Below, piece by piece: positions 1 through 8,829 of a DNA stretch of 32,431 nt. Under the pieces are notes generated by a model, which saw nothing but the letters and a program-made list of their open reading frames with translations, was not told where the DNA came from and made no database searches. Position 1 is the first letter of the stretch. The number at the start of each line of letters is the position of its first letter. A program made the position numbers and the translations under genes. The DNA comes from Lachnospiraceae bacterium (GTDB lineage Bacteria; Bacillota; Clostridia; Lachnospirales; Lachnospiraceae): contig JAFZKG010000177.1 in NCBI GenBank assembly GCA_017553695.1, positions 1 through 32,431 on the forward strand. Direction: 5' to 3'.

Positions 1-485
1 GACATACCAGGAGATCACGGTATACAACGGAAACAAGGACAACTGGGTGGAAACGGTCTATTACATGGGCTTCAAGGACCCGGCGAACAACGACTACATC
101 GCACCGATCGAGCAGGACGAGCCGGCAGTCTACACCGACAAGGTCGTCGTGGTGAAGGACGACATGACCGCATACGGGATGTTCCCTGTGGGGACGAGCG
201 TGATGACGGAGCAGGCGGACGGGAGCTACCACGTGCAGCTGGACATCACCCGCGCGACGATGACGAAGTTCCGCTTCGGACAGGACGGGACACCGGTCGA
301 GGGAACGGCGATCGAAGGCGGCCTGCGCTTCGAGTTTGACGTGCCGGCATCCTACATCGGGACATACCAGGAGATCACGGTATACAACGGAAACAAGGAC
401 AACTGGGTGGAAACGGTCTATTACATGGGCTTCAAGGACCCGGCGAACAACGACTACATCGCACCGATCGAGCAGGACGAGCCGG
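1..485 (+). repeat. Tandem module A: bases 1-125 repeated at 361-485
   Basis: Bases 1-125 and 361-485 read as identical, giving a 360-bp (120-codon) tandem period inside the surface-protein gene. The first copy is cut by the window edge. The identity extends through third codon positions, which points to recent duplication or gene conversion rather than selection on protein alone. Confidence 0.9.
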
Positions 486-2944
486 AACCAGAAACAGAAC
501 CAGAAACAAAACCGGAACCGGAGCCAGAACCAATAGAAGATGGGGAATATAACGTAACAACTACCACGAACAGTACAATGTTCAATATCGTTTCTGCCAA
601 ACTGATTGCAGAAAATGGAACAATGACGGCAGAGATCACCCTTTCCGGAACAGGCTATGATTATCTGTATGCGGGAACGGCAGAAGAAGCAGCGGCAGCG
701 GACGAGTCACAGTGGATCGCACATACAACGGATGAAAATGGAAAGTATGTATTCACTATACCGGTGGCAGCACTTGATGAGGCGCTCCCGTTCGCAGCAC
801 ATGGAACGAAGTGGTATGACAGAACAATCACGTTTGATTCCACCTCTCTTACGAAGATTGAAGAAGAACCAGAAACGGAACCGGAAACAGAGCCGGAAAC
901 AGAGCCGGAACCGGAAACAGAACCTGAGCCAGGTGAATACCGTGACAAAATAGTTGTGGTTAAAGAAGATATGTCTAATTACGGGATGTTCCCTGTGGGA
1001 ACAAGCGTGATGACGGAGCAGGCAGACGGGAGCTACCACGTGCAGCTGGACATCACCCGCGCGACGATGACGAAGTTCCGTTTCGGACAGGACGGGACGC
1101 CGGTCGAGGGAACGGCGATCGAAGGCGGCCTGCGCTTCGAGTTTGACGTGCCGGCATCCTACATCGGGACATACCAGGAGATCACGGTATACAACGGAAA
1201 TAGGGAACACTGGGTAGAAACGGTCTATTACATGGGCTTCAAGGACCCGGCAAACAATGATTCGATCAAACCTATTAATCAGAATGATGATCCGGAACCA
1301 GAGCCGGAACCGGAACCAGAGCCGGAACCAGAACCTGAACCTGAAAAAACGGATCTTAAGGATGGTGAATATGCAGCTTATGGATCTTCGAATTCCAGGA
1401 TGTTTAACATTGTTTCGACAAAATTGATCGTAAAGAATGGAAAAATGACTGCAGAGATCACCCTTTCCGGAACAGGCTACGATTATCTGTTTGCAGGAAC
1501 GGCAATGGCCGCAAAGGCAGCAAATGAGGCTCAGTGGATCACATACTCAATAAATGCAGACGGAAAATATGTCTTTACCATCCCAGTAGCCGCATTGGAT
1601 AAAGAACTGCAATTTGCCGCACATGGTGTGGCCAGCGGGGACTGGTTTGATAGAAAGATTACGATTTCCTTGAACCAAAACAGCCCTCAGGAGGAATCCA
1701 AAGAAGAATCTCAGGAAGCTGAAAATCTTGATGGTGCAACCGCAGCAGTTGATAACTCAACAACGCTGCCGGATGGCGTATATACACCGGACAGCTTCTC
1801 CTTCTCAGGAGGAACCGGACGTGTCAGCATCACCTGTACACAGATTACCGTTACGAACGGACAGGCATTCGCGACAATCGTATTCAACAGCAACAAATAC
1901 CAGTATGTGAAGGCCAGCGGCAATATTTACTATCCGATTGTTTCCGGAGGAACGACGATCTTTACGATCCCGATCCAGCTGAATCAGAACAATACGATCA
2001 TCGGTATGACGACAGCAATGTCTGAAGCACATGAGATTCAGTACTCCATCTTTGTCTATCTTGCAGCAGCGGAAGGACAGGAAGCGGCAGCCAATGCCAA
2101 TACGATCGGAGCAGAAAATGCAATGGATGAAGAGGCCCCTGTGATCGCCGGACTTGGAAAAGGCGAGGAGATCAAGCTGGAGCATGCGGAAATGCTGAAA
2201 CTCTTCCGTTATGACAACAATATTACGCTGGTAGAGATTGACCGTACAAAAGACACTGTTCTGGATCCGGAGAATCTTGCAAAAGAAGCAGTTGAAGAAA
2301 CAGCGGATGATGCAGAAACTGCACAGCCTGCGGCAGAGGTCAATGAGGAAGAAGATACTCAGGCTGAAACCAAGACAGATGCCGATTATTTGATGGAGCT
2401 TTATCAGGCAGATGTGGTAAAATATTTAATTGTACCTGAAGAGGCAGAACTCCCGGCAGGCTTGGAAAAGCAAGTGATCATCATCCGTCTTCCGAAGAAG
2501 TCCCTTTATATTTCTTCCATGGAAACGGTTGATACATTAGAAAATTTGGGGCTGTTGGATTTGGTCACGACTGTAGGGTTCACGGAAGACGAATGCACCA
2601 ATGATACGCTGAAGGCCGCCATGAAAGACAAGAAAGTCGTTTCCGCCGGTGCAATTGATGATCTGGAGTACGGCGAACTGGTCAAGGCGAAAGCAGATCT
2701 TACCATCGGCGCAGGCGCAGAAATCCTTCCGAAAGAAGCAGAAAAGGATAAAACCGCAAAGGATTATCAGGAGCAGTACACGAAGCTCTCCGAGCGTATG
2801 GCACTCCTTGACATCCCGATGCTGATCGACCGTTCAGGCGATGAAAAAGATCCGCTTGGTGCCCTGGATTGGCTGAAATTATACGGCATCCTTTTTGACA
2901 AAGAAGCAGAAGCAGATGCATTGATCCAAAAAGGACAGCAGTAA
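1..2944 (+). CDS. Modular NEAT-like surface protein with C-terminal half substrate-binding domain (5' truncated)
   Basis: The reading frame is already open at base 2, so the N-terminus lies outside the window; about 980 residues are visible. In order it shows the end of one module A (to ~125), a full module A (~140-485), a Glu-Pro linker, a NEAT-like module B (539-850), a linker, module A again (~944-1261), a linker, module B again (1361-1672), a divergent module C (1772-2061) and a final domain (2170-2944). Module B has the NEAT-type MFxIV...LSGTGYDxL...WxxR/WYDR pattern. The final domain resembles the N-lobe and interlobe helix of the lipoprotein encoded next door, for example LGALDWLKLYGIL against LGRTEWIKMYAIL, but has no C-lobe. 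No LPXTG or C-terminal membrane anchor is visible. NEAT domains classically bind haem. Here, beside corrinoid genes, capture of a corrinoid or other metal complex outside the cell is an inference. Stop codon to next start is 20 nt. Confidence 0.8.
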   Translation, partial: TYQEITVYNGNKDNWVETVYYMGFKDPANNDYIAPIEQDEPAVYTDKVVVVKDDMTAYGMFPVGTSVMTEQADGSYHVQLDITRATMTKFRFGQDGTPVEGTAIEGGLRFEFDVPASYIGTYQEITVYNGNKDNWVETVYYMGFKDPANNDYIAPIEQDEPEPETEPETKPEPEPEPIEDGEYNVTTTTNSTMFNIVSAKLIAENGTMTAEITLSGTGYDYLYAGTAEEAAAADESQWIAHTTDENGKYVFTIPVAALDEALPFAAHGTKWYDRTITFDSTSLTKIEEEPETEPETEPETEPEPETEPEPGEYRDKIVVVKEDMSNYGMFPVGTSVMTEQADGSYHVQLDITRATMTKFRFGQDGTPVEGTAIEGGLRFEFDVPASYIGTYQEITVYNGNREHWVETVYYMGFKDPANNDSIKPINQNDDPEPEPEPEPEPEPEPEPEKTDLKDGEYAAYGSSNSRMFNIVSTKLIVKNGKMTAEITLSGTGYDYLFAGTAMAAKAANEAQWITYSINADGKYVFTIPVAALDKELQFAAHGVASGDWFDRKITISLNQNSPQEESKEESQEAENLDGATAAVDNSTTLPDGVYTPDSFSFSGGTGRVSITCTQITVTNGQAFATIVFNSNKYQYVKASGNIYYPIVSGGTTIFTIPIQLNQNNTIIGMTTAMSEAHEIQYSIFVYLAAAEGQEAAANANTIGAENAMDEEAPVIAGLGKGEEIKLEHAEMLKLFRYDNNITLVEIDRTKDTVLDPENLAKEAVEETADDAETAQPAAEVNEEEDTQAETKTDADYLMELYQADVVKYLIVPEEAELPAGLEKQVIIIRLPKKSLYISSMETVDTLENLGLLDLVTTVGFTEDECTNDTLKAAMKDKKVVSAGAIDDLEYGELVKAKADLTIGAGAEILPKEAEKDKTAKDYQEQYTKLSERMALLDIPMLIDRSGDEKDPLGALDWLKLYGILFDKEAEADALIQKGQQ
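539..850 (+). other. NEAT-like domain, module B copy 1 (protein domain)
   Basis: The translation runs from DGEYNV to TFDS and contains MFNIV, the core LSGTGYDYLYAGT, KYVFTIPVAALD and WYDR. It pairs with 1361-1672, which keeps the same core at protein level but has diverged at DNA level. Assignment to the NEAT or iron-transport-associated fold rests on pattern recognition only. Confidence 0.6.
980..1261 (+). repeat. Third copy of module A (matches 173-454, offset 807 bp)
   Basis: From TACGGGATG onward this stretch matches 173-454 with only a handful of substitutions, most clustered near the ends (for example AACAAGGACAAC becomes AATAGGGAACAC). It is visibly more GC-rich than the neighbouring NEAT-like modules, so the gene is a compositional mosaic. 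Confidence 0.85.
1291..1347 (+). repeat. Glu-Pro low-complexity linker
   Basis: GAACCA/GAGCCG-type hexamers encode an (EP)n run. Related ETEP/EPEP linkers sit at about 482-532 and 868-933. Such linkers are typical spacers in extracellular multidomain proteins that reach through the cell wall, and such hexamer runs are prone to slippage. Confidence 0.85.
1361..1672 (+). other. NEAT-like domain, module B copy 2 (protein domain)
   Basis: The translation runs from DGEYAAY to KITIS, with MFNIVS, LSGTGYDYLFAGT, KYVFTIPVAALDKEL and WFDRK. The aromatic and Tyr positions in the GYDYL core, which in haem-binding NEAT domains lie near the ligand, are kept in both copies. A more divergent relative (module C) follows at 1772-2061 with DGVYTPDSF and FTIPIQLN. 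Confidence 0.6.
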
Positions 2945-2964
2945 AGAAAAGAGGATAAAGGATA

Positions 2965-4173
2965 ATGAAACAGGACAGAAAAAAAATATTCGCATGCCTG
3001 ATCGCATTGCTGATCAGCCTTGTCCTTGTCCTGACAGGATGCGGCGGCTCGGAACAAAACGAGCCGGCGCCATCCAGCGGAAGCGCAACACCACCGGCTT
3101 CTGCCGGACAGGACGTTGAGAAAGAAGCACCACAGATTCCGGGACTGACATTTACCGGAACCACGCCGCTTCGGTATGCAAAACAATTTACAATCTACAA
3201 CTATGAAGACGGATATGCGGTTATCGATATCGTGGAAAGCGGGACATTTCTGGTCGTTCCGGAAGGCAAAACCGCGCCGGAAGGGCTGGATGAGGATATC
3301 ATCGTGCTTCAGAAACCGCTAGACAAGATCTATCTTGCCGCAACGTCAGCTATGTCGCTGTTCGATGCCATAGACGCGCTTGATCATATCCGGATGTCCG
3401 GAACACAGGCATCCGGCTGGTATGTGGAAAATGCAGTTGCAGCAATGAATGCAGGCGACATCATCTACGCCGGAAAATACAGTGCACCGGATTATGAGAC
3501 GATGATCAAAGAGGGCTGCAACCTGGCAGTCGAATCCACGATGATCTACCATACGCCAAAAGTAAAAGAAATGATTGAGGATCTCGGCATCCCGGTCCTT
3601 GTGGACAATTCCAGCTATGAAGGGGACACACTCGGCAGAACGGAGTGGATCAAGATGTATGCGATCCTTGTCGATAAAGAGGCGGAAGCAGAAGCGTTCT
3701 TTAATGAACAGGCAAAAATTGCAGAAGAACTGGAAGACTTCCCAAATACCGGAAAGACCGTGGTTTACTTCCATGTCAATACAAATGGAGGAATCGTGAT
3801 CCGGACTCCGCAAGACTATATCGCGAAAATGATTGATACCGCCGGTGGAGTTTATGCATTCGCGGATCTGAAGACGGATCAGACGTCATCGACCATGGAG
3901 ATTACGGAGGAGGAATTTTTCTCAACGGCATCCAATGCAGATTACATCATCTACAACGGGACGATCGATACACCGCTTTCCAGCGTTGATGAACTTCTCT
4001 CTAAAAATGAAATGTTCTCCGAATTCAAGGCTGTGAAAGAAGGAAATGTCTATACGACCGGAAAATCATTCTACCAGTCGACGGACATCGCAGCTCAGAT
4101 GATCAGGGATATTCACATCATTTTAACTGACGGAGATTTGAGCCAGATGACATTTTTAACCAAAGTAGAGTAA
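2965..4173 (+). CDS. ABC transporter substrate-binding lipoprotein (BtuF/FhuD class)
   Basis: The 402-residue protein begins with basic residues and a hydrophobic stretch ending in the lipobox LTGC (Cys26). It is therefore probably a lipoprotein on the outer face of the membrane, followed by a short Ser/Pro/Ala-rich spacer. The two-lobed helical-backbone architecture of metal-chelate and cobalamin binding proteins fits: a first lobe, the interlobe helix around LGRTEWIKMYAIL, and a second lobe starting near TVVYFHVN. Its first lobe resembles the C-terminal domain of the upstream surface protein. The start ATG follows GAGG and AAAGGA elements. It is the first gene of a binding protein-permease-ATPase set running into cobalamin genes, so corrinoid or cobalt-chelate uptake is favoured over iron-siderophore uptake, but the ligand cannot be read from sequence. 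Confidence 0.85.
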   Translation: MKQDRKKIFACLIALLISLVLVLTGCGGSEQNEPAPSSGSATPPASAGQDVEKEAPQIPGLTFTGTTPLRYAKQFTIYNYEDGYAVIDIVESGTFLVVPEGKTAPEGLDEDIIVLQKPLDKIYLAATSAMSLFDAIDALDHIRMSGTQASGWYVENAVAAMNAGDIIYAGKYSAPDYETMIKEGCNLAVESTMIYHTPKVKEMIEDLGIPVLVDNSSYEGDTLGRTEWIKMYAILVDKEAEAEAFFNEQAKIAEELEDFPNTGKTVVYFHVNTNGGIVIRTPQDYIAKMIDTAGGVYAFADLKTDQTSSTMEITEEEFFSTASNADYIIYNGTIDTPLSSVDELLSKNEMFSEFKAVKEGNVYTTGKSFYQSTDIAAQMIRDIHIILTDGDLSQMTFLTKVE

Positions 4174-4179
4174 TTGCTT

Positions 4180-5238
4180 ATGAAGAAGAACACGGAAGCA
4201 GCCAAAACAGATTTCTGGGGAGAGACCGCGCGAAGAAGGGTGCGCTATACCTTGGTGTTTGTTTTTCTGCTGGCAGCATTTTTTGTCATCATCGTTTTGA
4301 ACATCAACACCGGAAATGTGCATATTTCCGTTGGGCAGATCCTGCGGATCATATTCCTGCGTGAAGGAACTGCAACAGAGGTCAATATCATCTGGAAGAT
4401 CCGTCTTCCAAGGATCATTATGTCAGCAATCCTGGGAGGGGCATTGTCCCTCTCAGGATTTTTGCTTCAGACCTTTTTTGAAAACCCGATCGCAGGTCCG
4501 TTTGTGTTAGGTATTTCATCCGGGGCAAAGATGGTTGTAGCGCTTGCCATGATCTTCCTGATGCAGCGTTTTCAGATCGTATCATCGTATGTGTTGATCA
4601 TCGCGGCGTTTATCGGAGCACTCATATCCATTGGATTCGTCCTGTTGTTTTCCAGGCGAATACGGAACATGGGAACGCTGTTGGTTTCGGGTATCATGAT
4701 CGGTTATATCTGTACCGCGATCACGGATTTTGTGATCACGTTTGCGGCAGATTCCGACATTGTCAACCTGCATAACTGGTCCAAAGGAAGTTTCTCCGGC
4801 ATGAGCTGGAGCAACGTACAGGTGGCGGCCATCGTCGTGGGCGTGACCTTCGTTGTCTGTTTCATGCTGGCAAAACCGATCGGCGCATATCAGCTGGGCG
4901 AAGCATACGCACAGAGCATGGGCGTCAACATCAAAGTATTCCGTGTCCTGCTGATCATCATTTCCAGCTTGTTTGCCGCAACGGTCACAGCCTTTGCCGG
5001 ACCAATCTCTTTCGTCGGCATTGCTGTACCGTTTCTGGTCAAACATGCACTGAATACGTCAAAACCACTGATCGTTATTCCGGCTACCTTCCTGGGTGGG
5101 GCGGTGTTCTGCATGATCTGCGACCTGATCGCGCGTACGGTCTTTTCACCGACCGAGCTAACGATCAGTACGGTCACGTCGGTGTTCGGCGCGCCGATCG
5201 TTATTTTCATGATGCTTTCAAGAAGGAGGGGACGCTGA
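4180..5238 (+). CDS. ABC transporter permease, BtuC/FecCD family
   Basis: This 352-residue polytopic membrane protein has a basic N-terminus followed by a long hydrophobic helix and several further segments. Family features are KIRLPRIIMSAILGGALSLSG early on, GPFVLGISSGAKM, and near the C-terminus AGPISFVGIAVPFLVKHAL. In that last motif the usual PHxxR is replaced by PFLVKH, so it belongs to a divergent branch. The chosen ATG lies 6 nt after the preceding stop and has AGAG upstream; an in-frame TTG at 4174 is too close to that element. It would form the translocation channel for the lipoprotein-delivered ligand, as a dimer with two copies of the downstream ATPase. Confidence 0.9.
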   Translation: MKKNTEAAKTDFWGETARRRVRYTLVFVFLLAAFFVIIVLNINTGNVHISVGQILRIIFLREGTATEVNIIWKIRLPRIIMSAILGGALSLSGFLLQTFFENPIAGPFVLGISSGAKMVVALAMIFLMQRFQIVSSYVLIIAAFIGALISIGFVLLFSRRIRNMGTLLVSGIMIGYICTAITDFVITFAADSDIVNLHNWSKGSFSGMSWSNVQVAAIVVGVTFVVCFMLAKPIGAYQLGEAYAQSMGVNIKVFRVLLIIISSLFAATVTAFAGPISFVGIAVPFLVKHALNTSKPLIVIPATFLGGAVFCMICDLIARTVFSPTELTISTVTSVFGAPIVIFMMLSRRRGR

Positions 5239-5239
5239 T

Positions 5240-6376
5240 ATGGATAATGCATATCTTGCACTTGACCATCTGTCGGTCGGCTATAACAAGGTCCCTGTTA
5301 TTGAAGACATCAATCTGAGGATCAAAAAAGGCGAAGTCATAGCGTTGATCGGACCGAACGGAGCAGGAAAATCCACGATCCTGAAAACGATTGTACGTGA
5401 TCTGGAGCCAGTGTCCGGTACGGTACATCTGGAGGGAAAGCCGATCAAAGATTATTCCTATAAGGAGCTTTCCAGAAAAATGGCCGTGATCCTGACGGAG
5501 CGGATCAAGGTGGAGCTGATGACTTGCCGGGATATCGTCGCGACAGGCCGGTATCCTTATACAGGCAGACTGGGTATTCTGACGAAAGCAGATGAACAGA
5601 AAGTATATGATGCCCTGGAAACCGTTGATGCAGTCGCACTTTCCGAGCGCGATTTCAACGCCATCAGTGACGGACAGAAACAGAGGATCCTGCTTGCGAG
5701 AGCGATTTGCCAGGAGCCGGAGATCATCCTTTTGGATGAGCCGACGTCCTTCCTGGATGTACGTCATAAGCTGGAGCTTTTGTCGATCCTGACCCGTATG
5801 GCAAGAAAGAAAAACATCACCGTGATCACATCTCTTCACGAGATCGATCTGGCGGAAAAAGTGGCGGACCGCATCGTAACCGTAAAAGGCAGGGATGTGT
5901 TCGGTTTCGGTACGCCGGAAGAGATCTTCGATGAAGAGCGGATCCGGAAATTATATGATATTGATAACGGGTTCTTTGATCCGATGTTCGGCAGCATCGA
6001 GCTGCAGAAGCCGGTCGGAGAGGAACCGAGACTGTTCATCCTTGCAGGAAACGGATCCGGCATACCGGTCTACCGTGAACTGCAGCAGAAGAACATTCCG
6101 TTTGCAACGGGCATTCTGTTTACCAACGATGTGGATTACCGGCTGGCGCGTCTGCTTGCAGCCGAGGTGATTGAAGAGAAGCCGTTCGGCAGCATCAGCG
6201 ATGAATCCTTTGAACGGGCGAAAGAACTGATCTTATCCTGTGAGAAAGTGATCGATGCCGGCTGCGAGTACGGAGAGAGCAACGGACGGATGAAAGAATT
6301 GCTTGAGATGGCAGAAAAGGAAGGAAAACTTCTGAATGCAGACGCGGTATCCGAAATGAAAGCGGAGGAACGATAA
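5240..6376 (+). CDS. ABC transporter ATPase with unassigned C-terminal domain
   Basis: The ATPase partner of the preceding permease starts 1 nt after its stop behind AGGAGGG. Residues 1-~244 hold a complete nucleotide-binding domain: Walker A GPNGAGKS (38-45), signature SDGQKQR, Walker [13 protein letters not shown] and the switch His in SLHEID. This is the BtuD/FecE type. Residues ~245-378 form an extra region not needed for an importer ATPase. It contains [17 protein letters not shown] and [16 protein letters not shown], a glycine-rich segment that looks like a small nucleotide- or ligand-binding fold. I do not know a named function for it. Its last bases overlap the cobyric acid synthase start (TAATG), tying transport to biosynthesis. 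Confidence 0.88.
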   Translation: MDNAYLALDHLSVGYNKVPVIEDINLRIKKGEVIALIGPNGAGKSTILKTIVRDLEPVSGTVHLEGKPIKDYSYKELSRKMAVILTERIKVELMTCRDIVATGRYPYTGRLGILTKADEQKVYDALETVDAVALSERDFNAISDGQKQRILLARAICQEPEIILLDEPTSFLDVRHKLELLSILTRMARKKNITVITSLHEIDLAEKVADRIVTVKGRDVFGFGTPEEIFDEERIRKLYDIDNGFFDPMFGSIELQKPVGEEPRLFILAGNGSGIPVYRELQQKNIPFATGILFTNDVDYRLARLLAAEVIEEKPFGSISDESFERAKELILSCEKVIDAGCEYGESNGRMKELLEMAEKEGKLLNADAVSEMKAEER

Positions 6377-7842
6377 TGGCAAAAGTGATCATGATACAGG
6401 GGACGATGTCCAATGCGGGTAAAAGCCTGATCGCGGCAGGTCTTTGCCGTGTGTTCAAACAGGACGGATACCGGGTGGCACCGTTCAAATCGCAGAACAT
6501 GGCGCTGAATTCCTTTGTCACGGAAGAAGGATTGGAGATGGGCAGAGCACAGGTCGTCCAGGCGGAAGCAGCCGGGATTAAACCGGATGTCGCCATGAAT
6601 CCAATCCTGTTAAAACCGACCAATGACGTTGGCTCACAGGTGATCGTGAACGGCGAAGTCCTCGGTAACATGAATGCCAGAGATTATTTCAAATATAAAA
6701 AAGAACTGATCCCGGATATCCAGAAAGCGTTTAAAAAACTGGAAACGATGGCGGACATCATCGTGATCGAAGGTGCCGGCAGTCCGGCCGAGATCAATCT
6801 GAAAGATGATGACATCGTCAACATGGGCATGGCCAAGATGGTAGGTGCACCGGTGCTTCTGGTGGGTGACATCGACCGTGGCGGCATCTTTGCCCAGCTT
6901 CTCGGAACGCTGATGCTTCTGGAAGAAGATGAACTGGAACTGGTCAAGGGACTGGTGATCAACAAGTTCCGCGGAGATAAAACGATCCTGGACCCGGGCA
7001 TCGAGATCCTGGAGGAAAGAGGTGGAAAGCCGGTCATCGGCGTGGTTCCGTATACGTATTTACAGATTGAAGATGAGGACAGCCTGACCGAGCGGTTCAA
7101 TAGCAGCCGGCAGGGTCTGATCGATATTGCGGTGATCCGGTATCCGCGGATCTCCAACTTCACAGATTTGAACTCGTTTGAACAGATCGACAGCGTTTCT
7201 GTCCGTTATGTGACGAACGTGAACGAACTGAAGAATCCGGATATGATCGTGCTGCCGGGCAGCAAGAACACGATGGGTGACCTGAAGTGGATGCGCGAGA
7301 GCGGACTGGAAGCGGCCGTGAAAAAGATGGCGGAAAGGATCCCGGTATTCGGGATCTGCGGTGGTTATCAGATGCTCGGAAACAGCATTGCCGATCCGGA
7401 CCATGCAGAAGAGGGCGGCGAGATGAGAGGCATGGAGCTTCTTCCGATCGACACCGTTCTGCTTCCGCAGAAAACATTGAAACAGGTGGAAGGAAATCTG
7501 AATGATGTGGATGGAATCTTTGCCGGACTGTCCGGACAGGACTACACCGGTTACGAGATCCATATGGGAGACACCGTTTCCGATAAAGGAGAGCAATTGC
7601 CGCAGCTGGTCCACAGCGGAATGGTCTACGGAACCTACATCCACTCCATTTTTGATAAAGGCGGCATCGTCACGGAGATCGTGAAGACGCTGGCAGCAAA
7701 TAAAGGGATCGATCTGGAAGCCGGAAGCGCGATCGATTACGCGGAACTGAAAGAACGCGAGTATGACAAACTGGCGGACGTGATCCGCAGTTCCATGGAT
7801 ATGGAAGCAATTTACGCAATGCTTACGGAAGCATTGATCTAA
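6376..7842 (+). CDS. cobQ: Cobyric acid synthase (CobQ/CbiP)
   Basis: The 488-residue enzyme amidates side chains b, d, e and g of adenosylcobyrinic acid a,c-diamide using glutamine and ATP. The N-terminal dethiobiotin-synthetase-like ATPase shows [10 protein letters not shown] and [12 protein letters not shown]. The C-terminal class I glutaminase-like domain has the nucleophile Cys328 in [10 protein letters not shown] and the His423 of YIHSIFD. Length is normal for the family. The start overlaps the ATPase stop by one base. It is the first biosynthetic gene in the operon and acts late in the pathway, just before CbiB. Confidence 0.96.
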   Translation: MAKVIMIQGTMSNAGKSLIAAGLCRVFKQDGYRVAPFKSQNMALNSFVTEEGLEMGRAQVVQAEAAGIKPDVAMNPILLKPTNDVGSQVIVNGEVLGNMNARDYFKYKKELIPDIQKAFKKLETMADIIVIEGAGSPAEINLKDDDIVNMGMAKMVGAPVLLVGDIDRGGIFAQLLGTLMLLEEDELELVKGLVINKFRGDKTILDPGIEILEERGGKPVIGVVPYTYLQIEDEDSLTERFNSSRQGLIDIAVIRYPRISNFTDLNSFEQIDSVSVRYVTNVNELKNPDMIVLPGSKNTMGDLKWMRESGLEAAVKKMAERIPVFGICGGYQMLGNSIADPDHAEEGGEMRGMELLPIDTVLLPQKTLKQVEGNLNDVDGIFAGLSGQDYTGYEIHMGDTVSDKGEQLPQLVHSGMVYGTYIHSIFDKGGIVTEIVKTLAANKGIDLEAGSAIDYAELKEREYDKLADVIRSSMDMEAIYAMLTEALI

Positions 7843-7852
7843 GGGGCATGGC

Positions 7853-8815
7853 ATGAAGTATCATCTTCTGGCATTTGTCGCGGGATTCATTCTGGATCTG
7901 ATCATTGGGGATCCGCATAGTCTGCCTCATCCGATCCGACTGATCGGAAAGCTGATCTATGTTTTAGATCAAAAGTGGAACCGCGGACCAAAAAAGAAAA
8001 GGCTTAGGATGGGACGTTGGCTGGTCGTTGTGGTGACGGGCTCTGCGGTCCTTATCACGGCGATCCTTATTTTTGGCTTTTATCTGATCCATCCGGTCGT
8101 GGGCATTATTGTGGAAGCGGTCCTCACTTATTATATTCTTGCGACCCGGTCGCTCAGAGATGAGAGCATGCTGGTGTGCAAGGAACTGGAAAGAGGAAAT
8201 GTGGAAGGCGCGCGGTACGCAGTTTCCATGATTGTTGGCAGAGACACTTCTGTTCTGGATGACATCGGGATCGCGAAAGCAGCCATCGAGACCGTGGCGG
8301 AAAATGCGTCGGACGGTGTGATCGCGCCGCTCCTGTTTACCGCCGTCGGCGGACCGATTTTGGGATTCTTTTATAAAGCAGTCAATACGATGGATTCCAT
8401 GGTCGGCTACCGGAATGAAAAATATCTGGATTTTGGCCGGGCGGCAGCGCTCCTGGATGATGTGGTCAATTACGTTCCGTCCAGGGTCAGCGCATGGCTC
8501 ATGATCGCAAGTTGTGTTTTTCTTGGGAAAGACTTCAGTGCGAAGAACGCCGCCCGCATTCATAAACGGGACTGCCGCAAGCACGACAGTCCGAATTCGG
8601 CACAGACCGAAAGCACCGCGGCAGGAGCCCTTGGGATCCGGCTTGCGGGGGACGCCGTTTATTTCGGTGAAGTACATAAGAAGCCGTTTATCGGAGATGA
8701 CACAAGACCGGTGGAATATCGGGATATCCGCAGGGTCAATCGCCTGATGATCACCGCGGCAGTCCTGTGCGAGGTGATCTGTGCCGGGATCATGTGTCTG
8801 ATCGCGTTTGTATAG
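7853..8815 (+). CDS. cbiB: Adenosylcobinamide-phosphate synthase CbiB
   Basis: This 320-residue integral membrane protein joins aminopropanol phosphate (or its precursor) to adenosylcobyric acid. Family hallmarks are the opening FILDLIIGDPHSLPHPIRLIG, the ETVAENASDGVIAPL motif, KAVNTMDSMVGY and the HDSPNSAQTESTAAGAL segment. Several hydrophobic helices are seen at the N-terminus, mid-protein and C-terminus. AAGGGG stands 6 nt before the ATG. It precedes the threonine-phosphate decarboxylase that makes its second substrate. The name is easily confused with cobD of other nomenclatures. Confidence 0.96.
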   Translation: MKYHLLAFVAGFILDLIIGDPHSLPHPIRLIGKLIYVLDQKWNRGPKKKRLRMGRWLVVVVTGSAVLITAILIFGFYLIHPVVGIIVEAVLTYYILATRSLRDESMLVCKELERGNVEGARYAVSMIVGRDTSVLDDIGIAKAAIETVAENASDGVIAPLLFTAVGGPILGFFYKAVNTMDSMVGYRNEKYLDFGRAAALLDDVVNYVPSRVSAWLMIASCVFLGKDFSAKNAARIHKRDCRKHDSPNSAQTESTAAGALGIRLAGDAVYFGEVHKKPFIGDDTRPVEYRDIRRVNRLMITAAVLCEVICAGIMCLIAFV

Positions 8816-8829
8816 AGGAGAATGAATTT

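Noticed and set aside
4174..4182. TTG at 4174 as start of the permease
   Set aside because: It is too close to the AGAG element and directly follows the previous stop; the ATG at 4180 is better placed.
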